IMG/VR virus record: IMGVR_UViG_3300025816_000043
Location: 1 to 34,451 of that record
Origin: a virus
Direction: 5' to 3' (one strand)
DNA length: 34,451 bases
The notes beneath the pieces were generated by a model. It worked only from the letters and a program-made list of their open reading frames with translations, did not search any database and was not told where the DNA came from. Positions 26,301 through 32,628 of the stretch are shown here, piece after piece. Each line of letters starts with the position of its first letter. Position 1 is the first letter of the stretch. A program made the position numbers and the translations under genes.

Positions 26301-26752
26301 AATTCAGTAGAAGCTTCTGCAACTGTAGAAAATCCTTGAGCAGTATCTTTGGCAACCTTGAACATTCCTTTGCCGAATTGTTCAAGCTGTTTGTTAGAAA
26401 CATTCATGACGACATTTACGTCAGCCATGGCTTTTTCCACCTGAATGGTAGTTTTAACCATAGCTCGCAAAGCTCTGTCAACATTCATGATCAATCCTGC
26501 TGAAGCGCCGAAAGCTATAACACGAGCATTGGAAGCTTCTAGGGATTTGCTGAATTCGTCTGCGCGAACTGTAGCTTTGGACAGACCGGTGCCGAGGGCT
26601 CTAACTTTATTACCCGCACCACCACCAGCGCCAGAGAAAGCTTGTCCCATGGTTTTACCCATTTTACTTAGCTCACGATTCATCTGCTTAATCGTGGCTT
26701 CCGCTTTCTTAGCGTTTAATAATAAATCGACTTCTATTTGATCCCTAGCCAT
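20345..26752 (-). CDS. Tail tape measure protein, TP901 family, with inserted cassettes
   Basis: A 2135-residue protein that sets tail length and is ejected at infection. Residues about 80-290 match the TP901 core (V-E-K-A-M-A-D-V-N-V, A-R-Q-G-L-G, S-V-S-M-N-E-L-like helix, G-N-A-F-K-T-I-F-T-R-I-Q). Hydrophobic stretches occur near 430-455 and 1040. Four G-[FY]-[VI]-P-N-F motifs start at residues 560, 644, 880 and 956 and frame short domains unlike the helical rest. The C-terminal part has coiled coils (about 1240-1620), then two Gly-rich G-G-E-[FY]-V units followed by V-P-x-Y-A-x-G-G-like turns, common in tape measures. At 1.5 angstroms per residue the whole length would be about 320 nm, but the inserts may not span the tube. 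It sits 3' of the chaperone-position genes. Confidence 0.93.
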   Translation of the reverse strand: MARDQIEVDLLLNAKKAEATIKQMNRELSKMGKTMGQAFSGAGGGAGNKVRALGTGLSKATVRADEFSKSLEASNARVIAFGASAGLIMNVDRALRAMVKTTIQVEKAMADVNVVMNVSNKQLEQFGKGMFKVAKDTAQGFSTVAEASTELARQGLGMEKTLARTKDALILTRLTGMNAADAVKSLTAAVNSFSKEGATSAQVVNRMAKVDAQFAVSSEDLAKSISRVGASAQSAGVSMNELMAITTAVQQRTARGGAVIGNAFKTIFTRIQRSEVQQKLENIGVATRNMNGEMLSGIQVLQNLANNFNSLTKSQQASTAESVAGVFQVNILKSALADLSQQNSAYAGALRAANTATDEAYRKNEKLNQTLDSLVNKTMANLVQAGSALGGNIFGPAISNVLNTVNSTIEAFSEGGKFESFGEGIGKNLVKGIGKFIGGPGLIIATAVFGKLALSLGKFATTAFKDIMGINTAVKQRAALEQIVVNTLASEPALLQKVKMGTLSVLDVERQILATIKQQQAERAALKGYGGAVAGSLYQRGTRVGSSGRAFSRGMGRASGFVPNFADANGERAAAAAGGYTAGAIKTMSQPGAGTMMYNSAETVKQFPGMSQKAIMPPKNSPAGAGYKSAFGAAHGFNPYAAEGFIPNFAPRLSKDLLRAGTIRKSRAGSRLNKRYDIPASNIGVLLGFGASGMDQKKDFSANASSLSGLSKTPLGKILTKENAKINLKGVRVRSFLSGSSEDRAEKHFESTLSTNLKSGIGTLSKNIMSQLGIEGNPGRMGHLSKSLQGEVFEESMRMAMKAAVAIPGAAFDFEAGAKPSVAMSKIFGEPILRIDAKRRLSSAGSGEMPKKYFNDPVTRDMGMAAISSQMGGRKLKALGYVPNFSPLSSSISRERQAGVPASKIRVGSSPALRSSGNPSGLGVYNTIDEPRGLNQGISRSRSMGINPKSHGAAEGFVPNFNPVLRDAFGRVINSASKFSKPATKGGGIGNRARGIYGSVNEKLQGGGMGLGFAGMGAGTTLMGTFDNPVGRVAGSALTGIGGGLPGVLAMGGVGILSEVVTALSSTSEDASEKLKEQIAAQKEANNTAKESAVAFGEVAESLSAAEFVTRKEQVIGDLSKAFPSMIGSKEYKDLLKADKGNFGQVSSAFTEQGEKVQAFQNVANISNFKGMVRQQSVGGGGIDDIYYGGEGNLKTVLGLESGAGKTAADELISKLEGTKYSPEGVIRDVVKRGNIPYAAQSANLGTSTASAAAAMGMSEKAYKEFRNPVEKGLQEIVKEEGGLEKRNAALTEFNNRIITLYTNGEILSKVQEEEAKRQKQINDQKGKESLAQSEYTNVIYEAMKAQAEYRDSVFQLQRQLDTFKRSSAQELAILGIEGNLRTGRAGATMTQAGAVGVSRDIAVERAAKISEDATEAAAKTLEIDIKSGLKDLDVVKFIEGQTLGAPEAKRALDIFTQARESISTGVDGKSVTDDLLEQLASVKGLDLSDRVFQSSTEEGLKTFLASENLPPILETLTKAYEKHQKATDASSETEINAKALAEKNYQVQLELLKLQRTINTVRRQELREIQADVASAEFQEAKRLAASGQLGARGVGSAYEASVNAQIAAGGVRSVNFGGVMGQTFKNEMSYSDVDAFGDFRDGVKDVAGTMKSSFADAFQSISSGATTVQGALANMAQSILSSINQMSTQIFTNMMFSKMFGNNSPGNFAKGGYVPGYAAGGLVTGGSGYKDDVLTKMQGGEFVIKKSAVNRIGIGKLNAINGYANGGSTGPSMGTMGLVAGVSGAATGILGAAMQDRPDKPLPSRNYGMGRGSLGYLGGADPDGGQIDRASGGGTSANVSLSKGFVYYRRDPETGRLVSERARPTEGRFEVSSALSLMGRLDEGDPQTSRMFDKEQRIANYQNYIAGEKASRRAQTQAVKDQKKSRLIGAYMNAAMLIGGAKLFGGGAGTAGGAASGVSPEGFDNSKDAYEKLVGGVGAGGGFDNSRSAYESLVGGNNANGGLAKVMGGEYVMSPQAVRTHGVDFMTELNRGNVPRYASGGLVGNQTGGVATGGSGSVMSGNMTNNVKINVNIDKSGKAEASATAGSQSGSESAREESEDVQNNADLGKALQSVVLDELIKQQRPGGLLHSQS
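23867..25075 (-). repeat. Four coding G-[FY]-[VI]-P-N-F motifs within the tape measure
   Basis: Copies are at 25055-25075, 24803-24823, 24095-24115 and 23867-23887 (residues 560, 644, 880, 956). Each is preceded by A-x-G or A-L-G and followed by a loop, and they delimit segments of 84, 236 and 76 residues. Similar phrases are known to me from other phage tape measures, from memory only. The final tail-like G-Y-V-P-G-Y-A near the C-terminus may be a weaker relative. Confidence 0.8.
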
Positions 26753-26767
26753 ATTCCTAAGGAATAT
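26751..26767 (-). promoter_or_regulatory. Inverted repeat over the tape-measure start codon
   Basis: ATATTCCT and AGGAATAT are perfect complements separated by one base. The repeat includes the ribosome-binding AGGA and the first two bases of the ATG. As RNA it could fold as a 6-bp stem with a 5-base loop and partly hide the start; as DNA it could be an operator. Confidence 0.4.
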
Positions 26768-26774
26768 TACACTA
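26764..26774 (-). promoter_or_regulatory. Recurrent AGTGTAATAT element upstream of the tape measure
   Basis: TAGTGTAATAT lies 11 bases before the ATG at 26752, after an A run, in the 30-base gap to the preceding gene. The core and its spacing are identical to the copy at 9629-9639. Confidence 0.45.
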
Positions 26775-26782
26775 TTTTTTCA

Positions 26783-27778
26783 CTACATGCCGTGAAGTTT
26801 CATCATATCTTCCATATTAAGTCTTCCGCCTTTTTCTGCAGCTTTTTTGGCTAGGTTTACAGTCTCGTCAGGATTGTCTAATCCAAGGCGTTTTAAGTCG
26901 TCTTTTGTAGCACCAACCAAAGATGTAGCACTACCGTCTTGGCCTGCGTTTTTGGACTTTTCAAGGGTTTCTCTGGCGCTTTTCGTTGAACTAAACCATT
27001 CAACAATTTTTTCAGGATCTTGTCTTATATCATCTGGAACTTTACTCTCAGAATTCTCCATTAAGCTCTTGTAGTACCTTGCGTAACCAAAAAGCTCTAT
27101 TTGATAAAAAGTTAGTTCAACCAAAGGTTTTCCAAAGAAAATATGAGCATTATCCTCACAAAGATAAAATAAATTGGTAAAAAAACCGGAAAGGGATATT
27201 TTTTTAAGGCTTTCGGAGTTAAATTTTTTAGTACTTTTATTATAGATACCTATTAAATCAATTAGAGTGCTCTCATCAAGATCTTCAAAATCTTCCTCAC
27301 TAAATAACTTTTCGCCACCCTCGCTCAGGATAGCATTAAACATGTAATGTTCATTAATCCTACGGGAAGCGTAGTTTTCGGCGGAAAATCCTATTAACTC
27401 TTCTTTTTTTGCCTCTAACTTAATAAGTTTTAACTGCTCACCTTTTATTTGCTCATTAAGCTGATCGATATGAGACTGCAGGAAAACTTTACCTTTAGAG
27501 TTTCTAAGCCCTGCCAACATACTTCTAGACTGTAAAATTTCTTTATTTTCTTTCTCAGTCCAAATATTTTCTTCTAATAGATATTTTATTCGATCATCAC
27601 GAGTCGGCAGACCTTGATTTACAGCTTTATCAAGGAATAGCTTGTTTTTTATATCTAACTCCGCAGAATCGAAATTAGTAAAATGCTTTACCCGAATCTT
27701 TCCATAATCATGAGAATCGACTAAGGTAAAACCTCTTAATATCTCAGAGAAAACAACCTTTAAACTTGCATCTTCCAC
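26783..27778 (-). CDS. Tail-assembly-chaperone-position protein, 331 aa
   Basis: A helical protein of unknown family between the major tail proteins and the tape measure, where phages usually encode tail assembly chaperones (lambda G and GT). A charged coiled-coil stretch lies near 105-130 (H-I-D-Q-L-N-E-Q-I-K-G-E-Q-L-K-L); the middle is helical with aromatic patches; the C-terminal 60 residues are polar. The start is a GTG, and the ORF lies in the same frame as the upstream gene, separated from it only by TAA-GAT. No strong ribosome site is seen, so translation probably depends on the upstream gene. Chaperone or other tape-measure partner is inferred from position only. Confidence 0.55.
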   Translation of the reverse strand: MEDASLKVVFSEILRGFTLVDSHDYGKIRVKHFTNFDSAELDIKNKLFLDKAVNQGLPTRDDRIKYLLEENIWTEKENKEILQSRSMLAGLRNSKGKVFLQSHIDQLNEQIKGEQLKLIKLEAKKEELIGFSAENYASRRINEHYMFNAILSEGGEKLFSEEDFEDLDESTLIDLIGIYNKSTKKFNSESLKKISLSGFFTNLFYLCEDNAHIFFGKPLVELTFYQIELFGYARYYKSLMENSESKVPDDIRQDPEKIVEWFSSTKSARETLEKSKNAGQDGSATSLVGATKDDLKRLGLDNPDETVNLAKKAAEKGGRLNMEDMMKLHGM

Positions 27779-27781
27779 ATC

Positions 27782-28573
27782 TTAAGACTCATTTTTTTTC
27801 GCTTCCTCTTCGGCAGCTTTACTTTCTTCTTCATCAATCTTAAGAGCCATATCAATCATTTCTTGGAACTCCTGTTGGCTATTAGGTCTTCCTACAAACC
27901 AGAAACTTACATAGTAAGCTACTTTTCTAGCTACAACAAGTTCATGAAGGTCTTCTCCTTCGTCAATTTCATCGTATTTATCTAGTCTTTCATCAAATGA
28001 ACCTGTGCCAAAAAATGGGGTTTCAGTACCATCTTTCTCCGAATAAGCCAAATGAAGCATCCACCAGAGAATGACTTTATTTCGAGCTCGGCTTTCGGCA
28101 GTTTCTTCATAAAGACCATCTTCTTTCAACTGTAGATCCCTGAGAGCTCTTCGAGCTGGTTTCATTTCTTCGCCGATTTCTTTAAGTTTTTTCTTTTGAG
28201 CGGCAGATCTTTTCTTTTCCTCTACTTCAAGAATTTTAGTCTGCTCCTTATGCAGTTTTTCTAATGTAGCTAGAGCTTCTTTGTATTGTTCGTCCTGTTT
28301 GTCATTACGAATACCCCCATCATTATCGAATCTTTTTTCGAGAAGGGCTTTTGTCAGCAGTCCTGCTTTTATTCCCTCGGCAAGTCTGACACCATAATAT
28401 AGTTCGGCGTCATCAGTCATAGCGCGACTAGGTCGTCGCAAGAAATATTTATGCGGGACGCTTTTCTTTACATCTTTTGAAGTTTTTACCTCAGTCCCGT
28501 CTTTCTTTTTTTCTACGGTTTCTTCTTTTACAACTTCTTCCCTATCAACGGTAAATTCGTATATACGTTTCAT
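27782..28573 (-). CDS. Probable tail assembly chaperone-like protein, 263 aa
   Basis: A charged protein. Residues 1-55 look like a small beta domain with a Lys/Glu-rich loop (E-T-V-E-K-K-K-D-G-T); then A-E-L-Y-Y-G-V-R-L-A-E-G-I-K-A-G-L-L-T-K begins a helical part with a coiled coil near 100-150, and the tail is very acidic (E-E-E-S-K-A-A-E-E-E-A-K-K). It overlaps the upstream gene by ATGA. Near its end is a run of eight A. I recognise similar N-terminal layouts from phage genes at this location, without an assigned function. Chaperone role is by position. Confidence 0.55.
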   Translation of the reverse strand: MKRIYEFTVDREEVVKEETVEKKKDGTEVKTSKDVKKSVPHKYFLRRPSRAMTDDAELYYGVRLAEGIKAGLLTKALLEKRFDNDGGIRNDKQDEQYKEALATLEKLHKEQTKILEVEEKKRSAAQKKKLKEIGEEMKPARRALRDLQLKEDGLYEETAESRARNKVILWWMLHLAYSEKDGTETPFFGTGSFDERLDKYDEIDEGEDLHELVVARKVAYYVSFWFVGRPNSQQEFQEMIDMALKIDEEESKAAEEEAKKNES

Positions 28574-28824
28574 TTTTTATTATTATTGTTATATTCTATA
28601 AATTTGTCGAAATAATCCTCTAGTTCACGAATAGTATCGTTACCTAAATCGAGAATTCTTTTTCTTATTTTTTGGTGACGGTCTTCTGGAATTTTTATTC
28701 CATCGCTTTCGAGGTCTTCTAAGATGAAGAAAAACTGTTTGTAAAGATTGGTAATTTTACGTTTTGTTTGAAACGCAAAAAAATTATTAATAATATCCTT
28801 TTCCGGACCTTCTTCCTTAGACAT
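28570..28824 (-). CDS. Small helical protein, 84 aa, tail assembly module
   Basis: A helical protein of unknown family, with N-N-F-F-A-F-Q-T-K-R-K-I and R-K-R-I-L-D-L-G-N-D-T-I-R-E-L-E-D-Y. Its end, Y-N-N-N-N-K-K, comes from a short AAT repeat. Two overlapping AAGGTAT units lie before the ATG, giving two possible ribosome sites about 3 and 11 bases away. It is the first gene after the terminator at 28872-28909, and the next overlaps its stop by ATGA. It may be a short form of tail chaperone or a partner of the two genes after it. Confidence 0.55.
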   Translation of the reverse strand: MSKEEGPEKDIINNFFAFQTKRKITNLYKQFFFILEDLESDGIKIPEDRHQKIRKRILDLGNDTIRELEDYFDKFIEYNNNNKK

Positions 28825-28871
28825 ACCTTATACCTTGTACTTTATATCATATAGGAAAGAGTTATAAAAGT

Positions 28872-28909
28872 ATAAAAAAAAACGACCCCCGCTACGCAGA
28901 GGTCGTTTT
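28872..28909 (-). terminator. Rho-independent terminator after the major tail protein genes
   Basis: On the minus strand AAAACGACC and GGTCGTTTT form a 9-bp stem (28901-28909 with 28879-28887) with a 13-base loop, followed by a further T run leading into ATAC. It lies about 20 bases after the stop of the gene at 28929. This should end most major tail protein transcripts before the chaperone and tape-measure genes. Confidence 0.85.
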
Positions 28910-28928
28910 GTTAGACTTAATTTAAATT

Positions 28929-30206
28929 CTAAGCACTGTTAAAACCACTCATGAATATCCCATGATCGAATTGGTCAGGACCACCAACCTGAGAACTGAA
29001 ATCTAAAGTAACGGTCTTGTTAGATCCGATATCTGAAGAAAACGACTGACTATCAAGTTTTAAACCTTTTAAAATGTAATTACAAACTACATTTTTAACA
29101 GCTCCCGGCGCGCATTCTGGCTCTTTTAAGCTAATTTTTGCATCAAACTTATGGTCACAATTAATGATATCAGCTAAAGATCCAGTGGTTAAATCAGAAA
29201 GAACTGCGTCTACACTCAAACTAACATTAACAGGAAAATCAATAGACCTTGCAAAAGCAAACCTATTTCCTAGTTTTTGAATTGGTGATCGACTTAGATC
29301 AAAACTAATGTTATAACTTTGAATATGAGAGTCATCTATACTTGTACCTGCATAATCGGGGCTATCCATGTTGTTACCCGCAGAAGTACTTTTCCATAAA
29401 GTGGTAGCAGTATTATTAGTTGCAGTTTGTTTTGCTAACGTTAAAGTAATATCACCGGGGCGTAATGTAGTAATCTCGTTCCCCACGGTTGCATTCACGT
29501 TTGTTTTGGGTACTGGAAGTTCGATAGGCAAAGCAATTTTTTCACCATCTGTAGCGTTTACAGCAGGGTTTTCTCCAGAAATTCTCAAAGTGTTTCGACT
29601 ACCATCTAAAACTTGACCAGCTCCAGTAACGTTGCCTCCAGTTGGCGCATAGGGCAAATTTACAAAGTTCATATTCTGCCCTTCGACACTGACAGAAACA
29701 GTAGGTAATCCACCAACAGCTCCTTCTGATGAATAAGAACTAAGAAACGCATTTCCTATACCGATTATACTAGAACCATATGAAAAATCTCCTGTGGTAG
29801 TATTATCATTAGCATCCTTACCTTCTTTTGTGGTAAGCATATAATAATCTTTTTGATAATCGTTAGTGGAACTATCAATGATATTTTCAATACAAGAAGC
29901 AAAAGTCGGGGTTACCCCGTCTCCACTTGCTGTTACGCTAAAACCTAATCGAGCTTCATTACTAAAATTCGCTAGGTAATAGCTCGTATCGAAAGAGACC
30001 GTCGGACTTTCCGTAATGATCTGATCAATCGCAGCTAGATTGCCAAATTGGTTAACATCTTGACGAGCTACTGAAAATGAATAGTTAGCACTTTGTACTC
30101 TACTCAATTGTTTAATAGCTCCGGCTCCCCTTTGCTCTGCGTCAAAGGCGACGTTCTGACTGCAGTAAACTGCTTCACTTTGATAAATTACTCTTGTTCT
30201 TGCCAT
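28929..30206 (-). CDS. Major tail (tube) protein, paralogue B
   Basis: A 425-residue beta-rich protein, closely related to its upstream neighbour across the whole length. Both open M-A-R-T-R-V-I-Y-Q and share R-Q-D-V-N-Q-F-G, S-L-A-D-I-I, L-R-P-G-D-I-T-L-T-L-A-K-Q-T and G-S-N-K-T-V-T-L-D-F-S. The protein has two similar halves: V-Q-S-A-N-Y-S-F-S-V-A-R-Q-D-V-N-Q-F-G near residue 37, and I-Q-S-Y-N-I-S-F-D-L-S-R-S-P-I-Q-K-L-G near 290, each followed by a strand such as V-S-F-D-T-S-Y-Y or V-S-L-S-V-D-A. A doubled tube domain is known in T5 pb6, which forms trimeric rings. AAAGGATT is a usable ribosome site. A strong terminator follows. Confidence 0.7.
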   Translation of the reverse strand: MARTRVIYQSEAVYCSQNVAFDAEQRGAGAIKQLSRVQSANYSFSVARQDVNQFGNLAAIDQIITESPTVSFDTSYYLANFSNEARLGFSVTASGDGVTPTFASCIENIIDSSTNDYQKDYYMLTTKEGKDANDNTTTGDFSYGSSIIGIGNAFLSSYSSEGAVGGLPTVSVSVEGQNMNFVNLPYAPTGGNVTGAGQVLDGSRNTLRISGENPAVNATDGEKIALPIELPVPKTNVNATVGNEITTLRPGDITLTLAKQTATNNTATTLWKSTSAGNNMDSPDYAGTSIDDSHIQSYNISFDLSRSPIQKLGNRFAFARSIDFPVNVSLSVDAVLSDLTTGSLADIINCDHKFDAKISLKEPECAPGAVKNVVCNYILKGLKLDSQSFSSDIGSNKTVTLDFSSQVGGPDQFDHGIFMSGFNSA

Positions 30207-30228
30207 TTTATTAATCCTTTAAATTTTT

Positions 30229-31689
30229 TTAATTAGTTCCACTTGTTGTTAGTACATCGGGGTTATGATAACCACTCATAAATATACCTTTATTTTTTTG
30301 TGTTGGCCCTCCAATTTGAGTTGAAAAGTCCAAAGTAACGGTTTTGTTTGACCCTATATCAGAAGAATAAGACTCACTGTCCAGCTTCAGGCCTTTAACA
30401 ATATAATTACAAACAATTGGTTTAGGGTCAGTTTCACACCCCGGGTCCCTCATGGTAACTCTAGCGTCAAAAGAATGATCACAATCAATAATATCAGCTA
30501 AAGATCCAGTTGTAAGATCTGAAACAATAGCGTCTACGCTTAAACTCACATTAACAGGGAAATCCACTGGTCGGGCAAATGCATATTTAACCCCCAGTTT
30601 TTGAATAGGGCTTCTGGATAAATCAAACCCAATAGTATAACTTTGGATGTGAGCATCAGCTATACTAGCACCTGCATAATCAGGAGAATCCATACGGTTA
30701 GTTGGTTCAGAAGTATTTTCTCCAGTCGCCGCAAAAGTTATTGCATTACCAGTTTGTTTTGCCAGCGTTAACGTAATATCACCGGGACGTAAAGTTGATA
30801 TGTTCCCCATGAGCTTACCCGAAGCGTTACCGGTTGGAATGGGTAAGCATACTGGGTCACCATATTTTGTGCCGTTTACAGGATTAACAGCAGGGGATTC
30901 CCCAGAGAGACCTATTAAAGAAGAACTTGCTAAAGCTGCCAGAGAGTTACCTCTAGCGGAGCCTGAAGTTCTGTATCCTTGACCTGCTCCGTGACCCGGT
31001 CCTAAGCCTGTTGTATAGGGCAAGTTAACAAAATTCATATTCTGACCTTCTACGCTAATTGATACGGTAGGCATACCCCCAACAGCTCCTTCGGTAGAGT
31101 AAGAAGATAAAAATCCATTACCGACACCAATAATACTTTCGTAATTCCCAGAATTAGCCAAAGGAACACCGGTAGGACTATTAATGTTAGCATCCTTACC
31201 TTCTTTAGCAGTTAGAATAAAATAATTTTTCTGATAAGCGGTTGTAGTACTGTCTATTAAATTGGTAATAGCAGACTGGTATATACCGCTAGCGTCTACT
31301 GTTTGATCGCCAACTGGATGTCTGGCTATATTAGATGAAGCATTCGCTCCTCCATATTTTGTACCTTCCCCACTCTGGGTGACATAAAGTCCTAAACGAT
31401 GTTCATTTGTAAAATCAGCTAAATAATAAGAAGCGTCAAGAGAAACTGTGGGAGCCTCTACAATACACTGATCAATAGCCGCAAGCTCTCCAAATTGGTT
31501 AACGTCCTGACGAGCTACGTTAAAAGAATAATTTACACTTTGAACGCGATTTAGATCTTTAATATTAAAATTATCAGGAGTGGAAGTGACTCCAGCCCCT
31601 TCTTGGGTGCCAGTTTGAGCAACGTTATATGCAACGTCTTGACTACAGTACAACGCTTCTCCTTGATAAATTACTCTTGTTCTTGCCAT
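30229..31689 (-). CDS. Major tail (tube) protein, paralogue A
   Basis: A 486-residue protein that is a tandem duplicate of the next gene, with about 60 extra residues in loops and at the C-terminus (D-V-L-T-T-S-G-T-N). The first half has V-Q-S-V-N-Y-S-F-N-V-A-R-Q-D-V-N-Q-F-G and the second I-Q-S-Y-T-I-G-F-D-L-S-R-S-P-I-Q-K-L-G, so the doubled tube fold is kept. A block of 31 identical bases spans the two start codons. No Shine-Dalgarno sequence is seen in the 20 bases before its ATG, and a long-range stem abuts the start. The neck genes lie upstream and the terminator is after the second copy, so both are probably co-transcribed. Which one builds the tube is not known. Confidence 0.7.
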   Translation of the reverse strand: MARTRVIYQGEALYCSQDVAYNVAQTGTQEGAGVTSTPDNFNIKDLNRVQSVNYSFNVARQDVNQFGELAAIDQCIVEAPTVSLDASYYLADFTNEHRLGLYVTQSGEGTKYGGANASSNIARHPVGDQTVDASGIYQSAITNLIDSTTTAYQKNYFILTAKEGKDANINSPTGVPLANSGNYESIIGVGNGFLSSYSTEGAVGGMPTVSISVEGQNMNFVNLPYTTGLGPGHGAGQGYRTSGSARGNSLAALASSSLIGLSGESPAVNPVNGTKYGDPVCLPIPTGNASGKLMGNISTLRPGDITLTLAKQTGNAITFAATGENTSEPTNRMDSPDYAGASIADAHIQSYTIGFDLSRSPIQKLGVKYAFARPVDFPVNVSLSVDAIVSDLTTGSLADIIDCDHSFDARVTMRDPGCETDPKPIVCNYIVKGLKLDSESYSSDIGSNKTVTLDFSTQIGGPTQKNKGIFMSGYHNPDVLTTSGTN

Positions 31690-31747
31690 TTTAGTTTAGT
31701 GGTTGTTTAAGTTTTCTTATCTTAAATTACATTTACTAAACCTAAAA
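31689..31747 (-). promoter_or_regulatory. Leader stem-loop abutting the major tail protein start
   Basis: Complementary arms at 31735-31747 and 31689-31700 would pair 12 bases with one bulge around a 34-base loop, and the second arm ends at the A of the ATG. The loop contains an ATGTAATTT stretch resembling the recurrent element. The 72-base gap is one of the longest in the window. Confidence 0.45.
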
Positions 31748-31761
31748 GAGAAATAAAATCC

Positions 31762-32628
31762 TTAACATCCGGGGTTTCTAACCTTACTAATTTCAAAATC
31801 AATTAATGTAGAGTAAACGTTTGGGTTAAATTTTCTAACTTCATTTTCCAGAGCGCGATCAAATCTAGAAATATTGACTTCTTCCAAGAAACATTTTTGA
31901 CTTTCGTTTTTTCCAGCGACCACAGTATTGTAATTGTATTGGACATCATTTCTATAATACCCAAACTGGTTAAAAGGCATCTCCGAAGCTTCGAATAAAG
32001 AAAAATACTGTCTAGTTTTATCCCGAAATAAAGATCCAATCGCATCAATTTCAAATTGGCTATCGGCGATTACTACAGCCCTGACATTTATTCTTGTATT
32101 ATCTTGACCTCCAAAAGCAAAAGGGTCATTAGAACTACCATCGTTTTTAATGTAAACTACTGGATAAGTCCTTGTATTTGCTTCCAAACCCGTAGGGACT
32201 ACATTTGATATCTTATTTCTATTGGTATACTGAGATTGAAATAGAATTTCATCTTCGGTTCTATTTGTAAGAAATGTATTAAAATCTTTTATAGCAAAAC
32301 TACCGGTTATATCACTTCCTTGATCTCCAGACCAATAAGAGCGGCCGTTATTATAATCAATAGCATATAAACCAGTTGAACCACCTTCACCTACATCTAC
32401 TAAATTACTACCAACATAAAGACCTGTGGGAATTGTAGCTCCAGTAATTGAAGCGTCAGATACTATTTGTGAATATGAGCTCGCAAAAGTCTGATAGCCT
32501 GCAAATTCTTGCAGAACATTATAAAATTGACCCGTAGTATTCTGGTATGCTTCACCATCTTTTAATAAAGTGTGGTCAAACCATAGCAAAAAACTAGAAA
32601 GTACTTGATTGTCAAATTGTGGCTTCAT
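31762..32628 (-). CDS. Neck/tail-terminator-position protein, 288 aa
   Basis: A protein of unknown family just before the major tail proteins, the usual place of a tail terminator. It has a helical N-terminus (V-L-S-S-F-L-L-W-F-D-H-T-L-L) and a large Gly/Ser/Thr/Asn-rich beta middle. Its C-terminal part, from R-T-Y-P-V-V-Y-I-K-N through N-V-R-A-V-V-I-A-D-S to a last strand T-L-I-D-F-E-I-S, could be the terminator-like fold. It overlaps the preceding gene by ATGA. It is longer than usual terminators (about 130-180), so an inserted beta region is possible. Call by position only. Confidence 0.5.
   Translation of the reverse strand: MKPQFDNQVLSSFLLWFDHTLLKDGEAYQNTTGQFYNVLQEFAGYQTFASSYSQIVSDASITGATIPTGLYVGSNLVDVGEGGSTGLYAIDYNNGRSYWSGDQGSDITGSFAIKDFNTFLTNRTEDEILFQSQYTNRNKISNVVPTGLEANTRTYPVVYIKNDGSSNDPFAFGGQDNTRINVRAVVIADSQFEIDAIGSLFRDKTRQYFSLFEASEMPFNQFGYYRNDVQYNYNTVVAGKNESQKCFLEEVNISRFDRALENEVRKFNPNVYSTLIDFEISKVRNPGC

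Noticed and set aside
27791-27800. A8 run as a lambda-type -1 frameshift site linking the chaperone-position genes
   Set aside because: A -1 shift meets TGA at once and a +1 shift stops after about 12 codons; the downstream gene is in frame 0, so a shift cannot create a G-GT-like fusion.
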